Origin: Micromonospora sp. WMMD1102
Lineage (GTDB): Bacteria; Actinomycetota; Actinomycetes; Mycobacteriales; Micromonosporaceae
Assembly (NCBI RefSeq): GCF_029626265.1
Contig: NZ_JARUBN010000001.1
Location: 7,877,001 to 7,941,000, forward strand
DNA: 64,000 nucleotides
Reading direction: 5' to 3'
Shown: positions 42,964-53,684 of the stretch, piece after piece
Layout of the letters: each line of letters begins with the position of its first letter
Position numbering within the stretch: position 1 is the stretch's first letter
The notes under the pieces: model-generated
Told to the model about the DNA's origin: nothing
What the model saw: only the letters and a program-made list of their open reading frames with translations
Database searches by the model: none
Translations under genes and position numbers: made by a program

Positions 42964-44090
42964 CCGACGTACAGGAGTCCGGTCCGACCGGGCAGTCCGC
43001 GAACCTGGTCGAGGTCCGGGACCTCAAGGTGCACTTCCCGATCACCCGGGGCGTGATCTTCGACCGGGTCGTCGGGCACGTGAAGGCGGTGGACGGGGTC
43101 GACCTGGCCATCCCGCGCGGCAAGACGTACGGGCTGGTCGGCGAGTCCGGTTGTGGCAAGTCGACGCTCGGCCGGGCCCTGCTCCAGCTGACCCGGCCGA
43201 CCGGCGGGCAGGTGAACTTCGACGGTGTCGAGCTGACCGGGCTGCCGCCGAACCGGCTCCGCGCGATGCGCCGCCGGATGCAGATGATCTTCCAGGATCC
43301 GATGTCGAGCCTGGACCCCCGGCAGAACGTCGAGTCGATCCTGGTCGAGGGCTTGCAGGCGCACGGGATCGGTGCCGACCGGAACGCCCGGCGGGACATC
43401 ATCACCCGGACCCTGGACGCGGTCGGGCTGCCGAAGTGGGCGCTGTCCCGCTATCCGCACGAGTTCTCCGGCGGGCAGCGGCAGCGGATCGGCATCGCCC
43501 GCGCCCTCGTGCTCGGCCCCGAGCTGATCGTCGCCGACGAGCCGGTCTCCGCGCTGGACGTGTCGATCCAGGCCCAGGTGGTGAACCTGCTCGACGAACT
43601 CCAGGACGAGCTGGGGCTCACCTATCTGGTGATCGCGCACGACCTGGCGGTGGTGCGGCACATCTCCGACGTGGTCGGGGTGATGTACCTCGGCGCGCTT
43701 GTCGAGGAGGCGCCGAGCGACCGGCTCTACCGGGAGCCGCTGCACCCGTACACCCGGGCGCTGATGTCGGCGGTGCCGGTGCCGGACCCGGAGGTGGAGG
43801 ACCGGCGGGAGCGGATCCTGCTCGCCGGTGACCTGCCGTCGCCGGCGAACCCGCCGGCCGGCTGCCGCTTCCACACCCGCTGCCCGTGGGCCCAGCCGAC
43901 CCGCTGCGCCGACGAGCGGCCGGTGCTGCGGCAGATCGGCGAGAGCCGGGTGGCCTGCCACTGGGCCGAGCAGATCGCCAGCGGCGAGATCCGGCCGCAC
44001 CGGGTGTCGGCGGAGATCGTCCGGCCGGAGGACGAGGGCGAGGCGCCCGGCGTCGTCTCCGCGCCGAGCGAGCCCGGCTCGTTCGTCTGA
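42960..44090 (+). CDS. Peptide ABC transporter ATPase (DppF-type)
   Basis: A 376-residue ATPase. Walker [18 protein letters not shown], the DppF-type opening [25 protein letters not shown], signature [15 protein letters not shown], Walker [14 protein letters not shown] and switch [11 protein letters not shown]. The tail holds [15 protein letters not shown], the family's iron-sulfur-like cysteine region. Last gene of the five-gene importer operon; a strong terminator follows. Confidence 0.93.
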   Translation: MTDVQESGPTGQSANLVEVRDLKVHFPITRGVIFDRVVGHVKAVDGVDLAIPRGKTYGLVGESGCGKSTLGRALLQLTRPTGGQVNFDGVELTGLPPNRLRAMRRRMQMIFQDPMSSLDPRQNVESILVEGLQAHGIGADRNARRDIITRTLDAVGLPKWALSRYPHEFSGGQRQRIGIARALVLGPELIVADEPVSALDVSIQAQVVNLLDELQDELGLTYLVIAHDLAVVRHISDVVGVMYLGALVEEAPSDRLYREPLHPYTRALMSAVPVPDPEVEDRRERILLAGDLPSPANPPAGCRFHTRCPWAQPTRCADERPVLRQIGESRVACHWAEQIASGEIRPHRVSAEIVRPEDEGEAPGVVSAPSEPGSFV

Positions 44091-44137
44091 GCCCGACACC
44101 CGGCCCGGGGAGAGGACCCGGCCCGCTGCGACCACGA

Positions 44138-44166
44138 CCCCGGCCCGGGACGAACCCGGGCCGGGG
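44138..44166. terminator. Terminator hairpin after the importer operon
   Basis: CCCCGGCCCGGG (44138-44149) pairs perfectly with CCCGGGCCGGGG (44155-44166), a 12-bp stem with a five-base loop between convergent genes. Confidence 0.75.
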
Positions 44167-44181
44167 GTACGCGGACACCGC

Positions 44182-45060
44182 TCAGCTCTCGGCGTGCGCC
44201 TCGGGCGGTACGACCTCGGTCGGGTCGTAGAGCCAGATCGGGCGCCAGTCCGGCAGCTCGTGGTAGCGGCGCAGCTCGGCGAGCCCGCTGAGCCAGCCGC
44301 CCCAGGCCGCGTACGGCGGCCGGTCGAAGCCGCTCTGCACGAAGGAGAGCTTCGTCTTCCCGCCGCTGCCCTCCAGTTCCCAGCTCACCACGCCGGCCGG
44401 TCCCCAGTCGACGGTCATCGCCCGGCCGGGGGTCAGGTCCAGCACCTTGGCCGGGTTGGGGTCGTTCTCGAAGCCGCCCATCGCGAATCGGCCGCCGACC
44501 TCGGGTTCGATCCCGAGCGGGTAGCCGAACCACTCGCTGACCTTGGCCGAGTCGGTGAGCGACTCGTAGAGCGCCTCGGGGGTGGCGTCGACGACGACCT
44601 CGGCGCGCATGGTCGCCGAGGTGAAGTCGACCTTCGGGGTGAGCGGCCGGCCCTCGACGTGGTCGACCAGGTTGGCGATCGCCAGCGACCAGTACGTCTG
44701 GAGCACGCCCCGGATGCTGGCGCCGGTGATCACGTCCTGGAAGGTCCAGTGCGACTGGGTGAGCGTGACGATCGTGGAGTCGGTGCTCTCCTCGGTCAGG
44801 GTGATCTCGGTGCTGGTCTGCTCGCCGTCCAGCAGCCAGTCGAACCGGAGGCTGTGCTCGCCGACCTCGCGCAGCCGCTGGTGCGGGGCGTCGCCCTCGG
44901 GCACCTGCGGCCCCCGGAACTCGTACCGGTCCGGCAGCTCGACCTCGGCCTGGTCGGCGAGCCAGACGCGCAGTTCGGCGGCGTCGGTGAGGGCGTGCCA
45001 GACGTTCTTGACCGGCGCGGCGGCGCGGGCGCGCAGGGTCAGCGGTGCGGGTGCGGTCAT
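44182..45060 (-). CDS. SRPBCC (AHSA1-like) domain protein
   Basis: A 292-residue protein made of two SRPBCC/START-like halves: APVKNVWHALTDAAELRVWLAD to LVDHVEGRPLTPK, and VVVDATPEALYESLTDSAKVSEWFG to the end. This fold binds hydrophobic ligands or acts as a chaperone cofactor. It is the second gene behind an ArsR-type regulator, overlapping it by ATGA, a pairing seen often in actinobacteria. The ligand is unknown. Confidence 0.85.
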   Translation of the reverse strand: MTAPAPLTLRARAAAPVKNVWHALTDAAELRVWLADQAEVELPDRYEFRGPQVPEGDAPHQRLREVGEHSLRFDWLLDGEQTSTEITLTEESTDSTIVTLTQSHWTFQDVITGASIRGVLQTYWSLAIANLVDHVEGRPLTPKVDFTSATMRAEVVVDATPEALYESLTDSAKVSEWFGYPLGIEPEVGGRFAMGGFENDPNPAKVLDLTPGRAMTVDWGPAGVVSWELEGSGGKTKLSFVQSGFDRPPYAAWGGWLSGLAELRRYHELPDWRPIWLYDPTEVVPPEAHAES

Positions 45061-45611
45061 TTCGTGCCTCCGTGTGGGTAGCAGGCGACGGCGAGTTTGA
45101 AGGCGTCGCCCTCGGCTCCGCCGTAGCGGGTGAACAGCTCTTGCAGTGCGGTCTGTAGGTCGGTGAGGAACTGTTGGCGCTGGTCGGCCGGCACCCGGAT
45201 CTCGCCGGAGAAGCCGATCGACGGCAGCTCGGGGGCGGTCCGGTCGAGCGCGGCGACGTCGGCCTGGACCTCCTCCATCAGGTTGAGCAGGTAGCCGAGG
45301 CTCATCTGGTCCTGTGCCTTGCGCAGCCCGAGCCGGCCGACCAGTCGGGGGGAGAGCCAGTAGGACCTGGCGCTCGCCTGGTAGATGCCCTCGGTGATGC
45401 CGCGGACCCTGCGTTCGGAGACCTGGTCGACGAGGCCCGCCTCGACCAGGCGCTTGACGTGGTAGTAGACCCGCTGCGGGGTCTGGCCGAGCTGGTTCGC
45501 CACCTCGGTGCAGGTGTGCGGCTCGGCGAGTTGCCGCAGCACCTCGATGCGCTGCGGCTTGAGCAGGGTCTCGGCCTGCTCGATCTGCTCCAGGTACATC
45601 ACGTCTCTCAT
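45057..45611 (-). CDS. ArsR-type winged-helix regulator
   Basis: A 184-residue DNA-binding protein. After MRDVMYLEQIEQAETL it has the helix-turn-helix LKPQRIEVLRQLAEPHTCTEVANQLGQTPQRVYYHVKRLVEAGLV, then a helical C-terminal half (LGYLLNLMEEVQADVAAL) that may dimerise or bind a ligand. ATG 45611 is the likely start; TTG 45650 further up would add 13 residues, but the operator-like palindrome covers that region. It probably represses itself and the SRPBCC gene. Confidence 0.85.
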   Translation of the reverse strand: MRDVMYLEQIEQAETLLKPQRIEVLRQLAEPHTCTEVANQLGQTPQRVYYHVKRLVEAGLVDQVSERRVRGITEGIYQASARSYWLSPRLVGRLGLRKAQDQMSLGYLLNLMEEVQADVAALDRTAPELPSIGFSGEIRVPADQRQQFLTDLQTALQELFTRYGGAEGDAFKLAVACYPHGGTK

Positions 45612-45650
45612 GGCAAAAACGATCCTGTACGTAAAACCAGATTTTGCCAA
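45610..45650. promoter_or_regulatory. Candidate operator of the ArsR-type regulator
   Basis: The inverted repeat TGGCAAAA (45611-45618) and TTTTGCCA (45642-45649) spans 39 bases directly over the start of the regulator gene, in an AT-rich island. Placement suggests autoregulation and helps place the true start at ATG 45611 or the nearby ATG 45599. Confidence 0.5.
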
Positions 45651-45701
45651 TCGCCCGCGCGGACGCCGACCGGGGCGTACCCGGTCGGCGTGTTCGGCAG
45701 G

Positions 45702-45965
45702 TCAGCCCTCGGGGCGGTTGAGCAGGCCGACCGCGACGGTGTGCACGGCGGCCAGGTCGGCCGGGTCGGCCAGCGCCGCCCGCCCGCCGGTCACCGAGTA
45801 CCACTCGGCGGCGTCCTTGTACTGCACCCGGAGCACGGCGTCCCTACCGTCCAGCTCGGTGCGGAGCGTCAGGTCACCGGTGACCACCCCGACGTCGTCG
45901 GTCATCACCCCACCCGGGCCGGCGGTGATGTCGGTGCTCTGCGCGGCGCTTCCGGTCTCGGCCAT
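45702..45965 (-). CDS. Small conserved protein encoded with an HNH lipoprotein
   Basis: An 87-residue acidic protein starting at ATG 45965, overlapping the HNH stop (ATGA). It reads as one beta-rich domain (VVTGDLTLRTELDGRDAVLRVQYKDAAEWYSVTG) with a DIAHTVAVGLL-like helix at the end. It contains a GxxGG-type turn but no catalytic motif I can name. Co-transcription suggests a partner or immunity role for the HNH protein; this is inference. Confidence 0.6.
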   Translation of the reverse strand: MAETGSAAQSTDITAGPGGVMTDDVGVVTGDLTLRTELDGRDAVLRVQYKDAAEWYSVTGGRAALADPADLAAVHTVAVGLLNRPEG

Positions 45966-46615
45966 CAGCAGCTCCCCAGCATGTCGTCGAGCGCCGCCTT
46001 CTCGGCGGAGGTCACCGACAGTCGCCAGAAGTGCTTGACCGCGATCCAGTCCTCCGCGTACTGGCACCAGTCGTCCCGGTTCGGCGGCTTCCACTGGGAC
46101 GGGTCCTGGTCGCCCTTTGCCCGGTTCGAGGACGCCGAAACCGCCACCAGCTGTGGCCGGTCCAAGTCGTTGGCGAAGTCGCCGCGCCGCTCGTCGTCCC
46201 ACTCGTCGGCACCCGAGCGCCAGGCGTTGGCCAGCGGCACCATGTGGTCGATGTCCACGTCGGAGGGGTCGCTCAGGGCCCGGTTGTCGTACCGGCTCGA
46301 CCAGCGGCCCCCGACCACGTTGCAGCCGGAGAGCTTGATCCCGGTGCCGTCCCGTTGCAGGACGGTGTCCCGGACGTCACAGTTCTTGCCGGCCTTGCGC
46401 CAGTGCGGGAAGTGCTCCCGGCTGTAGCCGCGCATCGAGCCGGCGCTCGCCACCGTGAGCTGGCCGAGCTGGGCCTGGGTGTCGGCCGGCCCGGACGACT
46501 CCGGGGCCGGCGGGCTCTCCACCGGGGCACAGCCGGCGCCGCCGAGGGCGAGCAGGCAGAGGAGCACGGCCGCGCTTCCCGACCGGGCTATTGATCTGGT
46601 ACGGATGAACGGCAC
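45965..46615 (-). CDS. HNH-family nuclease lipoprotein
   Basis: A 216-residue exported protein with lipobox GGAGC and an extracellular HNH-type nuclease domain. Key parts are DSRYDN-type strand (SSRYDNRALSD), VDIDHMVPLANAWRSG (metal and catalytic DH), NDLDRPQLVAVSASSNRAKGDQDPSQW and WCQYAEDWIAVKHFW. This DHxVPL arrangement is the one in actinobacterial secreted HNH enzymes of the GmrSD-type subfamily. GTG 46615 is chosen for its fit to the signal peptide. Expected to degrade nucleic acid outside the cell. Confidence 0.8.
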   Translation of the reverse strand: MPFIRTRSIARSGSAAVLLCLLALGGAGCAPVESPPAPESSGPADTQAQLGQLTVASAGSMRGYSREHFPHWRKAGKNCDVRDTVLQRDGTGIKLSGCNVVGGRWSSRYDNRALSDPSDVDIDHMVPLANAWRSGADEWDDERRGDFANDLDRPQLVAVSASSNRAKGDQDPSQWKPPNRDDWCQYAEDWIAVKHFWRLSVTSAEKAALDDMLGSC

Positions 46616-46712
46616 GCTTCCAGCCTGCGAGGTGTGGACCGGTGCAGGGGCGACCGGTGCGGGTTCCGGCGTTTCGCGGCATCGTACGACACAGGCAGGG
46701 CAGATTGACACC

Positions 46713-48227
46713 GTGAGCAAATCGTCAGCACCGTTGCGGATGTCCAGCAGGGCCGGCCGGGGTACCCTGTTCGCCGCCGTGGTCGCCTCCGGCATGGTCT
46801 TCCTGGATGCCACCGTGGTCAACGTTGCACTGCCACACATCGGCACCGAGCTTTCCGCCAGTACCGCCGGCCTACAGTGGACGCTGAACGGCTACCTGCT
46901 GACCCTGGCCGCCTTCGTGCTGCTCGGCGGGGCACTCGGCGACCGGGTCGGGCGGCGCCGGGTCTTCCTGGCCGGAGTGCTGGCGTTCACCGCCGCCTCG
47001 ATCCTCTGCGGCGCTGCCCTGAACATCGAGTGGCTGATCGCCGCCCGCTTCCTCCAGGGGCTCGGCGGCGCGCTGCTGACCCCCGGCTCGCTCGCCCTGC
47101 TCCAGTCCAGCTTCCACCCGGACGAGCGCGGCCGGGTGATCGGCGCCTGGTCCGGGCTGGCCGGCGTCTCCACCGCGCTCGGCCCGTTCGTCGGCGGCTG
47201 GCTGATCGACGCGCTCTCCTGGCGGGCGATCTTCTTCCTCAACGTGCCGCTGGCGGTGGTCGTGATCCTGGCCGCGCTGCGCTGGACCCCGGAGAGCCGG
47301 TCCGACGGCGGGGCCGCCGCCCGGTTCGACGTGGCCGGCTCGCTGCTCGGCGCGCTCGGCCTGGCCGGCGTCACGTACGCGCTGATCGAGGCCCAGCAGT
47401 TCGGCCCCGGCTCGGTCCAGGTGATCGGCGCCGCCGCGCTCGGGGTGGCCGCCGCTGTCGCGTTCGTGCTGCTCGAACGGCACCGGGGCGAACGGGCCAT
47501 GCTGCCGCCGACGCTCTTCGCCAGCCGGCTGTTCGGGGTGCTGAACGTCTACACCGTGCTGGTCTACGCCGCGCTCACCGGGTTCACCTTCTTCTTCGCC
47601 GTCTACCTCCAGAACGTCGTCGGCTACTCCGCCCTGGAGACCGGCCTGGCCAGCCTGCCGCTGACCATCCTGCTGCTGCTCGGCTCGGCCCGCTCCGGCG
47701 CGCTCGCCTCCCGGATCGGGCCCCGCCCGCAGCTCACCGTCGGCCCGCTGGTCGCCGCCACCGGGCTGGTCCTGCTGCACTGGGTGAGCCGGGGCGACTC
47801 CTACTGGCTGCGCGTCCTGCCCGGGATCGTCCTCTTCGGGCTAGGCATGACCCTGGTGGTGGCCCCGCTGACCGCCTCGGTGCTGGCCGCCGCCCCGGAC
47901 CGGCTGGCCGGCGCCGCCAGCGGCTTCAACAACGCGGCGTCCCGGGTCGGCGGCCTGCTCGCCGTCTCCGCGCTGCCGCTGGCGGTCGGCCTCTCCGGCG
48001 GCGGGTACGCCCGCTCCGGCCAGCTCACCCCGGCGTACCGGCAGGCGGTGCTCTATTCCGCCGGGCTGATGGTGCTCGGCGCACTGCTCGCCGGCGTACT
48101 CGTGCACCGGCCGGAGCGGGAGCCGAGGAAGTCCCGCCCCTGCCCCACCCTGCCGCCGCCCCCGACCCACCAGCACGAACCGGACCAGGATGCGGACCGG
48201 ACGGCGGCGGGAGAGCACCGCTGGTAG
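46713..48227 (+). CDS. MFS transporter (DHA2-type, 14 TM)
   Basis: A 504-residue exporter. First helix ASGMVFLDATVVNVALPHIG carries the DHA2 hallmark; motif A GDRVGRRRVF and motif C-like GPFVGGWLIDALSWRAIFFLNVP are clear. Many more helices follow, ending in GLMVLGALLAGVLV. The last 50 residues are Pro/Arg-rich. Usual substrates are drugs or metabolites. GTG 46713 is chosen; ATG 46740 is an alternative. No regulator is adjacent, so it may be controlled elsewhere. Confidence 0.88.
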   Translation: MSKSSAPLRMSSRAGRGTLFAAVVASGMVFLDATVVNVALPHIGTELSASTAGLQWTLNGYLLTLAAFVLLGGALGDRVGRRRVFLAGVLAFTAASILCGAALNIEWLIAARFLQGLGGALLTPGSLALLQSSFHPDERGRVIGAWSGLAGVSTALGPFVGGWLIDALSWRAIFFLNVPLAVVVILAALRWTPESRSDGGAAARFDVAGSLLGALGLAGVTYALIEAQQFGPGSVQVIGAAALGVAAAVAFVLLERHRGERAMLPPTLFASRLFGVLNVYTVLVYAALTGFTFFFAVYLQNVVGYSALETGLASLPLTILLLLGSARSGALASRIGPRPQLTVGPLVAATGLVLLHWVSRGDSYWLRVLPGIVLFGLGMTLVVAPLTASVLAAAPDRLAGAASGFNNAASRVGGLLAVSALPLAVGLSGGGYARSGQLTPAYRQAVLYSAGLMVLGALLAGVLVHRPEREPRKSRPCPTLPPPPTHQHEPDQDADRTAAGEHRW

Positions 48228-48313
48228 CGGTGCCGGCAGGCGTGCCGCCACGGGTAGGGCGGGCACGTCGGCGGCGGCGCGCACGGTTCGCGCGGGTCGG
48301 CCGGGGTGACCGG

Positions 48314-48390
48314 TCCGACCCGCCCGATCCGGCGGTTCGACAGGGTGTGGGCCGACCCGCCCGACCCGGCGGGTTCGACAGGGGTGTGGG
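48314..48390. repeat. Two-copy tandem repeat between MFS and leuA genes
   Basis: Unit CCGACCCGCCCGATCCGGCGG with TTCGACAGGGTGTGGG occurs at 48314-48350 and again, slightly changed, at 48352-48390, just past the leuA stop. It could be a terminator-like or duplicated segment; no function is claimed. Confidence 0.5.
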
Positions 48391-48394
48391 CGGC

Positions 48395-50167
<1,773 letters not shown>

Positions 50168-50312
50168 TCATGTGGCGTGAGCGCCGAGTGTCGGATCTGG
50201 ATGTCGGATCCTCGTGCCGGAGCCGGGCGCCGGTGCGAGCCGGATGCCGGGGTCGGACTGTCGAGGAGGCTGGCCGCAACGGGGTCCGGCCGGAATCGCA
50301 GGACGGCGCGCT

Positions 50313-50381
50313 TCAACTCCGCGACGAGGTGCCGGCCTGGGAAGCCTCGTCGCGGCGGCGAAGAAGCAGGGACCGCCACAT
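50313..50381 (-). promoter_or_regulatory. leuL: leuA leader peptide and attenuator
   Basis: A 22-residue ORF begins MWRSLLLRRRDEASQAG with three consecutive Leu codons (CTG CTT CTT) near its start. It ends 163 bases before leuA. Downstream of the Leu codons, an 11-base perfect stem (CCGCGACGAGG with CCTCGTCGCGG) forms across the rest of the leader, as an attenuator or pause hairpin would. AAGGTGA precedes the ATG. Leucine-rich leaders before leuA are known in actinobacteria, so this fits translational attenuation. Confidence 0.65.
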
Positions 50382-50506
50382 GACAAAGTCACCTTAAGCG
50401 CTCGAAGGCGATCGGGTAAGCGTAGTCCGCAATCTGGGAACCGCCCAGGTCACGACCGCTGCTCCCGCCGCTGCCGCTGGTCGCCGCTGGGCCTGACGGC
50501 CGCAGC

Positions 50507-51052
50507 TCAGCGCAGCAGCAGTTCGGCCAGTGGACGGCGCTGGCGCAGGCCGATCTCCCGGGCCCGCAGGTCCTCCGGCAGCGAGTACGGGTCGCCGAGC
50601 CGGCCCACCGCGACCACCACGTGCGGGCGTACCTCGGCGGAGAGGTCGAGGTCGGCCCGGAGCCCGGTGGCGTCGAACGCGGAGATCTGCCGTACGTAGA
50701 GTCGCAGTGCGGTGGCCTGCACCGTGAGATGCGCCACCGCCTGACCGAGGTCGTACGCGGCGTGCGGCAGCGGCCCGCCGCCCGGCCCGGTGGTGGCGTG
50801 CGCGCCGAGCAGCAGCGCCGAGGCCCGGCCGGCCCACCGCTGGTTGCCGGCCGAGAGGTTGGTCAGGATCCGCTTGAACGCCTCGTCGTCCCGGCGGCCC
50901 AGCAGGAAGCGCCAGGGCTGGGTGTTGTCGGCGGAGGGAGCCCAGCGGGCCGCCTCCAGCAGGGACGCGACCTCGGTGTCGGTGAGGTCGGCGACCGGGT
51001 CGAAGGCGTGCGGACTCCACCGGGTCGCCAGTATCGGGGAGAGCTGGGCCAT
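50507..51052 (-). CDS. Nitroreductase-family protein
   Basis: A 181-residue FMN-dependent nitroreductase-like protein. Landmarks are TRWSPHAFDP (FMN site), LEAARWAPSADNTQPWRF, RASALLLGAH and VAVGRLGDPYSLPEDLRARE. Such proteins reduce nitro groups, quinones or flavins; the substrate is unknown. ATG 51052 is chosen for motif fit; the frame extends a little upstream. It is monocistronic between leuA and a lipoprotein gene. Confidence 0.88.
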   Translation of the reverse strand: MAQLSPILATRWSPHAFDPVADLTDTEVASLLEAARWAPSADNTQPWRFLLGRRDDEAFKRILTNLSAGNQRWAGRASALLLGAHATTGPGGGPLPHAAYDLGQAVAHLTVQATALRLYVRQISAFDATGLRADLDLSAEVRPHVVVAVGRLGDPYSLPEDLRAREIGLRQRRPLAELLLR

Positions 51053-51137
51053 GGGGTCGAGTGTGCCGTATCGGCCAGTCTGTCCCGACACCGGGGTCAC
51101 CGGACGTGACCGAGCGCACCCTCAACGTGAAGAAAGA

Positions 51138-52187
51138 TCACCTGCGCTGCCAGTCCGCCGCACCCCCGCCGCCCTCGCTGGTGCCCCCGTTGTCGCTGGT
51201 GCCGTCGCCCCCGTTGTCGTCGGCGCCCTCGGTGTCGTCGGTGCCGCCCCCGTTGTCGTCGGTGCCGCTGCCGTCGTCCGTGGAACCGCCGGGCTGCTCC
51301 GGTGGTGGGCCGGCGATCCGCAGCGGCTCACGCTGGACCAGCGGGCCGGGCAGCGCGACGGTGGCCGGGGCGGCGGTCGGCGTACCGGCCAGGGTCAGGG
51401 TGCCGGCCGGGAGCCGGGCCGCCGTGAGGGTGCCGTCGGAGGCGTAGCAGTAGATGCCGGGATCCAACGGCGGACTGACCGAGGCCGAGGTCGACTCGAC
51501 GGCGAAACAGCTGCCCTGGGCGCCGGGCAGGGCGGCGGCGGAGACCGAGAGCGGCGCCTGCCGGTCGGTGAGCACCTCCGGCCAGTCGGTGAACGGGTGC
51601 CGCAGCGGGGGGTCGATCCCGGGATCGAGTGGCTGGCCCGGGTCGGCCACCCGCACACAGCCCGACTCGGGGTTGCCGGCCGAGGGGAGCGTGCACTGGA
51701 AGACGCCCGCGCCGTTGCGGGCCAGCGAGATGTCGGCGGAGCCGCCGAGCGCGCCGCCCGGGACGTCGACCCGCCAGGAGCGGTCCGCCGCGCGTACCAC
51801 CGAGATCGACCGATCCGGCCGGCCGGGCGCGGTGAGCGTGTAGACGGCCGTGAGTTGGCGGTCCTGCGCGGCGGCGGCGAGCGCGGCGAGCTGCTCCCGG
51901 GCGTCGGCCGGCTGGCTCGCCGCCGGGGCGGTGGGGGTGGCGGCCGGTGCCGGCGTGTCCGTGCCGCAGCCGGCCGACAGCGCCACCCCGGCCAACAACA
52001 GCACACCGAGCAGCGGACGTGCGGGGACGGCGCCGCGAACCGCGGGCGGTGCGGGGACCGGGTGTGGTGCGGGGACCGCGGGCGGTCCGGGGACCGGGCG
52101 CGGGGCGGCGTCGGCGGCGGGCCGGGTCGGGAGGACGGCGGTCCGGCTCCGGTCGGCGTCGGGCAGGGGGGCTACGCCGGGATACAC
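51138..52187 (-). CDS. Lipoprotein with long acidic tail
   Basis: A 349-residue protein with an unusually long N-terminus before the hydrophobic stretch [16 protein letters not shown], so the true start may be further in. The mature part has DREQLAAL-type helix, [34 protein letters not shown] and GSCFAVES (several cysteines), then a repetitive acidic tail with TDDNGG and [11 protein letters not shown] units. The tail may bind calcium or be unfolded. Its neighbours are the divergent aspartokinase pair. Function unknown. Confidence 0.65.
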   Translation of the reverse strand: MYPGVAPLPDADRSRTAVLPTRPAADAAPRPVPGPPAVPAPHPVPAPPAVRGAVPARPLLGVLLLAGVALSAGCGTDTPAPAATPTAPAASQPADAREQLAALAAAAQDRQLTAVYTLTAPGRPDRSISVVRAADRSWRVDVPGGALGGSADISLARNGAGVFQCTLPSAGNPESGCVRVADPGQPLDPGIDPPLRHPFTDWPEVLTDRQAPLSVSAAALPGAQGSCFAVESTSASVSPPLDPGIYCYASDGTLTAARLPAGTLTLAGTPTAAPATVALPGPLVQREPLRIAGPPPEQPGGSTDDGSGTDDNGGGTDDTEGADDNGGDGTSDNGGTSEGGGGAADWQRR

Positions 52188-52413
52188 CTCGCCATTCTTG
52201 CCCCGATATCCCGCGACGGGCGGTCGGTGCAGCTACTCTCGCGTGTCGCCGACGGGCCTGCGACAGGTCGGATGGTGGGAACGCCTGGTCGGGCCGACGA
52301 CCACGGCCGGTAGTCTGAGTTGGTCTCACACGGCGCCGCCGGCCTCGACCCGGCGGCGTCGGCACGCTCAGGGTCGTGCGCCTTGCCCGGCCCGGAGGAA
52401 GGAGAGCACCCTC

Positions 52414-53679
52414 GTGGCGCTGGTCGTGCAGAAGTACGGCGGATCCTCGGTCGCCGACGCCGAACGGATCAAGCGGGTGGCCGAGCGGATCGTCGCGGCC
52501 CGCAAAGCCGGCGACGACGTGGTGGTCGTGGTCAGCGCGATGGGCGACACCACCGACGAACTGCTCGACCTCGCCAACCAGGTCAGCCCGTTGCCGCCCG
52601 GCCGGGAGCTGGACATGCTGCTCACCGCCGGTGAGCGCATCTCGATGGCCCTGCTGGCGATGGCGATCCACAACCTCGGCTACGAGGCGCGTTCCTACAC
52701 CGGCTCCCAAGCGGGGGTGCTCACCACCTCGGTGCACGGCAGGGCCCGGATCATCGACGTCACGCCCGGCCGGCTCCGGTCGGCGCTGAACGAGGGCGCC
52801 GTGGTGATCGTCGCCGGCTTCCAGGGCGTCTCCCAGGACACCAAGGACATCACCACGCTGGGCCGGGGCGGGTCGGACACCACCGCCGTCGCGCTGGCGG
52901 CGGCACTCGACGCCGACGTCTGCGAGATCTACACGGACGTCGACGGTGTCTTCACCGCCGACCCGCGGATCGTGCCGAACGCCCGGCACATCAGGACCAT
53001 CACCTACGAGGAGATGCTCGAACTGGCCGCCTGTGGCGCGAAGGTGCTGCACCTACGGAGCGTGGAGTACGCCCGAAGGGCCGGGTTGCCGATCCGGGTA
53101 CGTTCGTCATACTCGACCAACACCGGCACGATGGTGACCGGATCGACGGAGGACCTACCCGTGGAGCAAGCACTTATCACCGGGGTCGCCCACGACCGGA
53201 GCGAGGCGAAGATCACGGCGGTCGGGGTGCCGGACGAGCCCGGCGCGGCGGCCCGGATCTTCGAGACCGTCGCGGCGGCCGAGATCAACCTCGACATGAT
53301 CGTGCAGAACGTCTCGACCGAGGGCACCGGCCGGACCGACATCTCCTTCACCCTGCCCAAGACCGACGGCCCGACCGCGATGGCGGCGCTGAGCAAGGTC
53401 CAGGAGCACGTCAAGTTCAAGGGCCTGCTCTACGACGACCACGTCGGCAAGGTGTCGCTGATCGGCGCCGGCATGCGCTCGCACCCGGGGGTGGCGGCCA
53501 GCTTCTTCGCCGCACTCGGCGAGGCCGGGGTGAACATCGAGATGATCTCCACCTCGGAGATCCGGGTCTCGGTCGTCTGCCGGGACACCGACCTCGACGC
53601 CGCGGTCCGGGCGGTGCACGAGGCCTTCGACCTGGGCGGCAGCGAGGAAGCGGTGGTCTACGCCGGGACCGGGAGGTAG
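52414..53679 (+). CDS. lysC: Aspartokinase
   Basis: Phosphorylates aspartate, the first step to Lys, Met and Thr (and diaminopimelate). The 421-residue protein starts [19 protein letters not shown] (ATP/Asp site) at GTG 52414 behind GGAGGAAGGAG, with [31 protein letters not shown] and two ACT domains (about 265-420) for feedback control. Long upstream frames are not needed. An internal GTG at 53161, preceded by GGAGGA at 53148-53153, would make the known beta subunit of 172 residues. Confidence 0.95.
   Translation: MALVVQKYGGSSVADAERIKRVAERIVAARKAGDDVVVVVSAMGDTTDELLDLANQVSPLPPGRELDMLLTAGERISMALLAMAIHNLGYEARSYTGSQAGVLTTSVHGRARIIDVTPGRLRSALNEGAVVIVAGFQGVSQDTKDITTLGRGGSDTTAVALAAALDADVCEIYTDVDGVFTADPRIVPNARHIRTITYEEMLELAACGAKVLHLRSVEYARRAGLPIRVRSSYSTNTGTMVTGSTEDLPVEQALITGVAHDRSEAKITAVGVPDEPGAAARIFETVAAAEINLDMIVQNVSTEGTGRTDISFTLPKTDGPTAMAALSKVQEHVKFKGLLYDDHVGKVSLIGAGMRSHPGVAASFFAALGEAGVNIEMISTSEIRVSVVCRDTDLDAAVRAVHEAFDLGGSEEAVVYAGTGR
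53148..53163 (+). promoter_or_regulatory. Internal ribosome site and GTG start for aspartokinase beta
   Basis: GGAGGA (53148-53153) lies seven bases before an in-frame GTG (53161) at codon 250. The product would begin [18 protein letters not shown], where the ACT domains begin, matching the two-subunit design of actinobacterial aspartokinases. Confidence 0.75.
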
Positions 53680-53684
53680 CCACG

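Noticed and set aside
51850..52413. N-terminal extension of aspartokinase
   Set aside because: The frame is open but has no domain, and GTG 52414 has a strong ribosome site and the conserved start [10 protein letters not shown].
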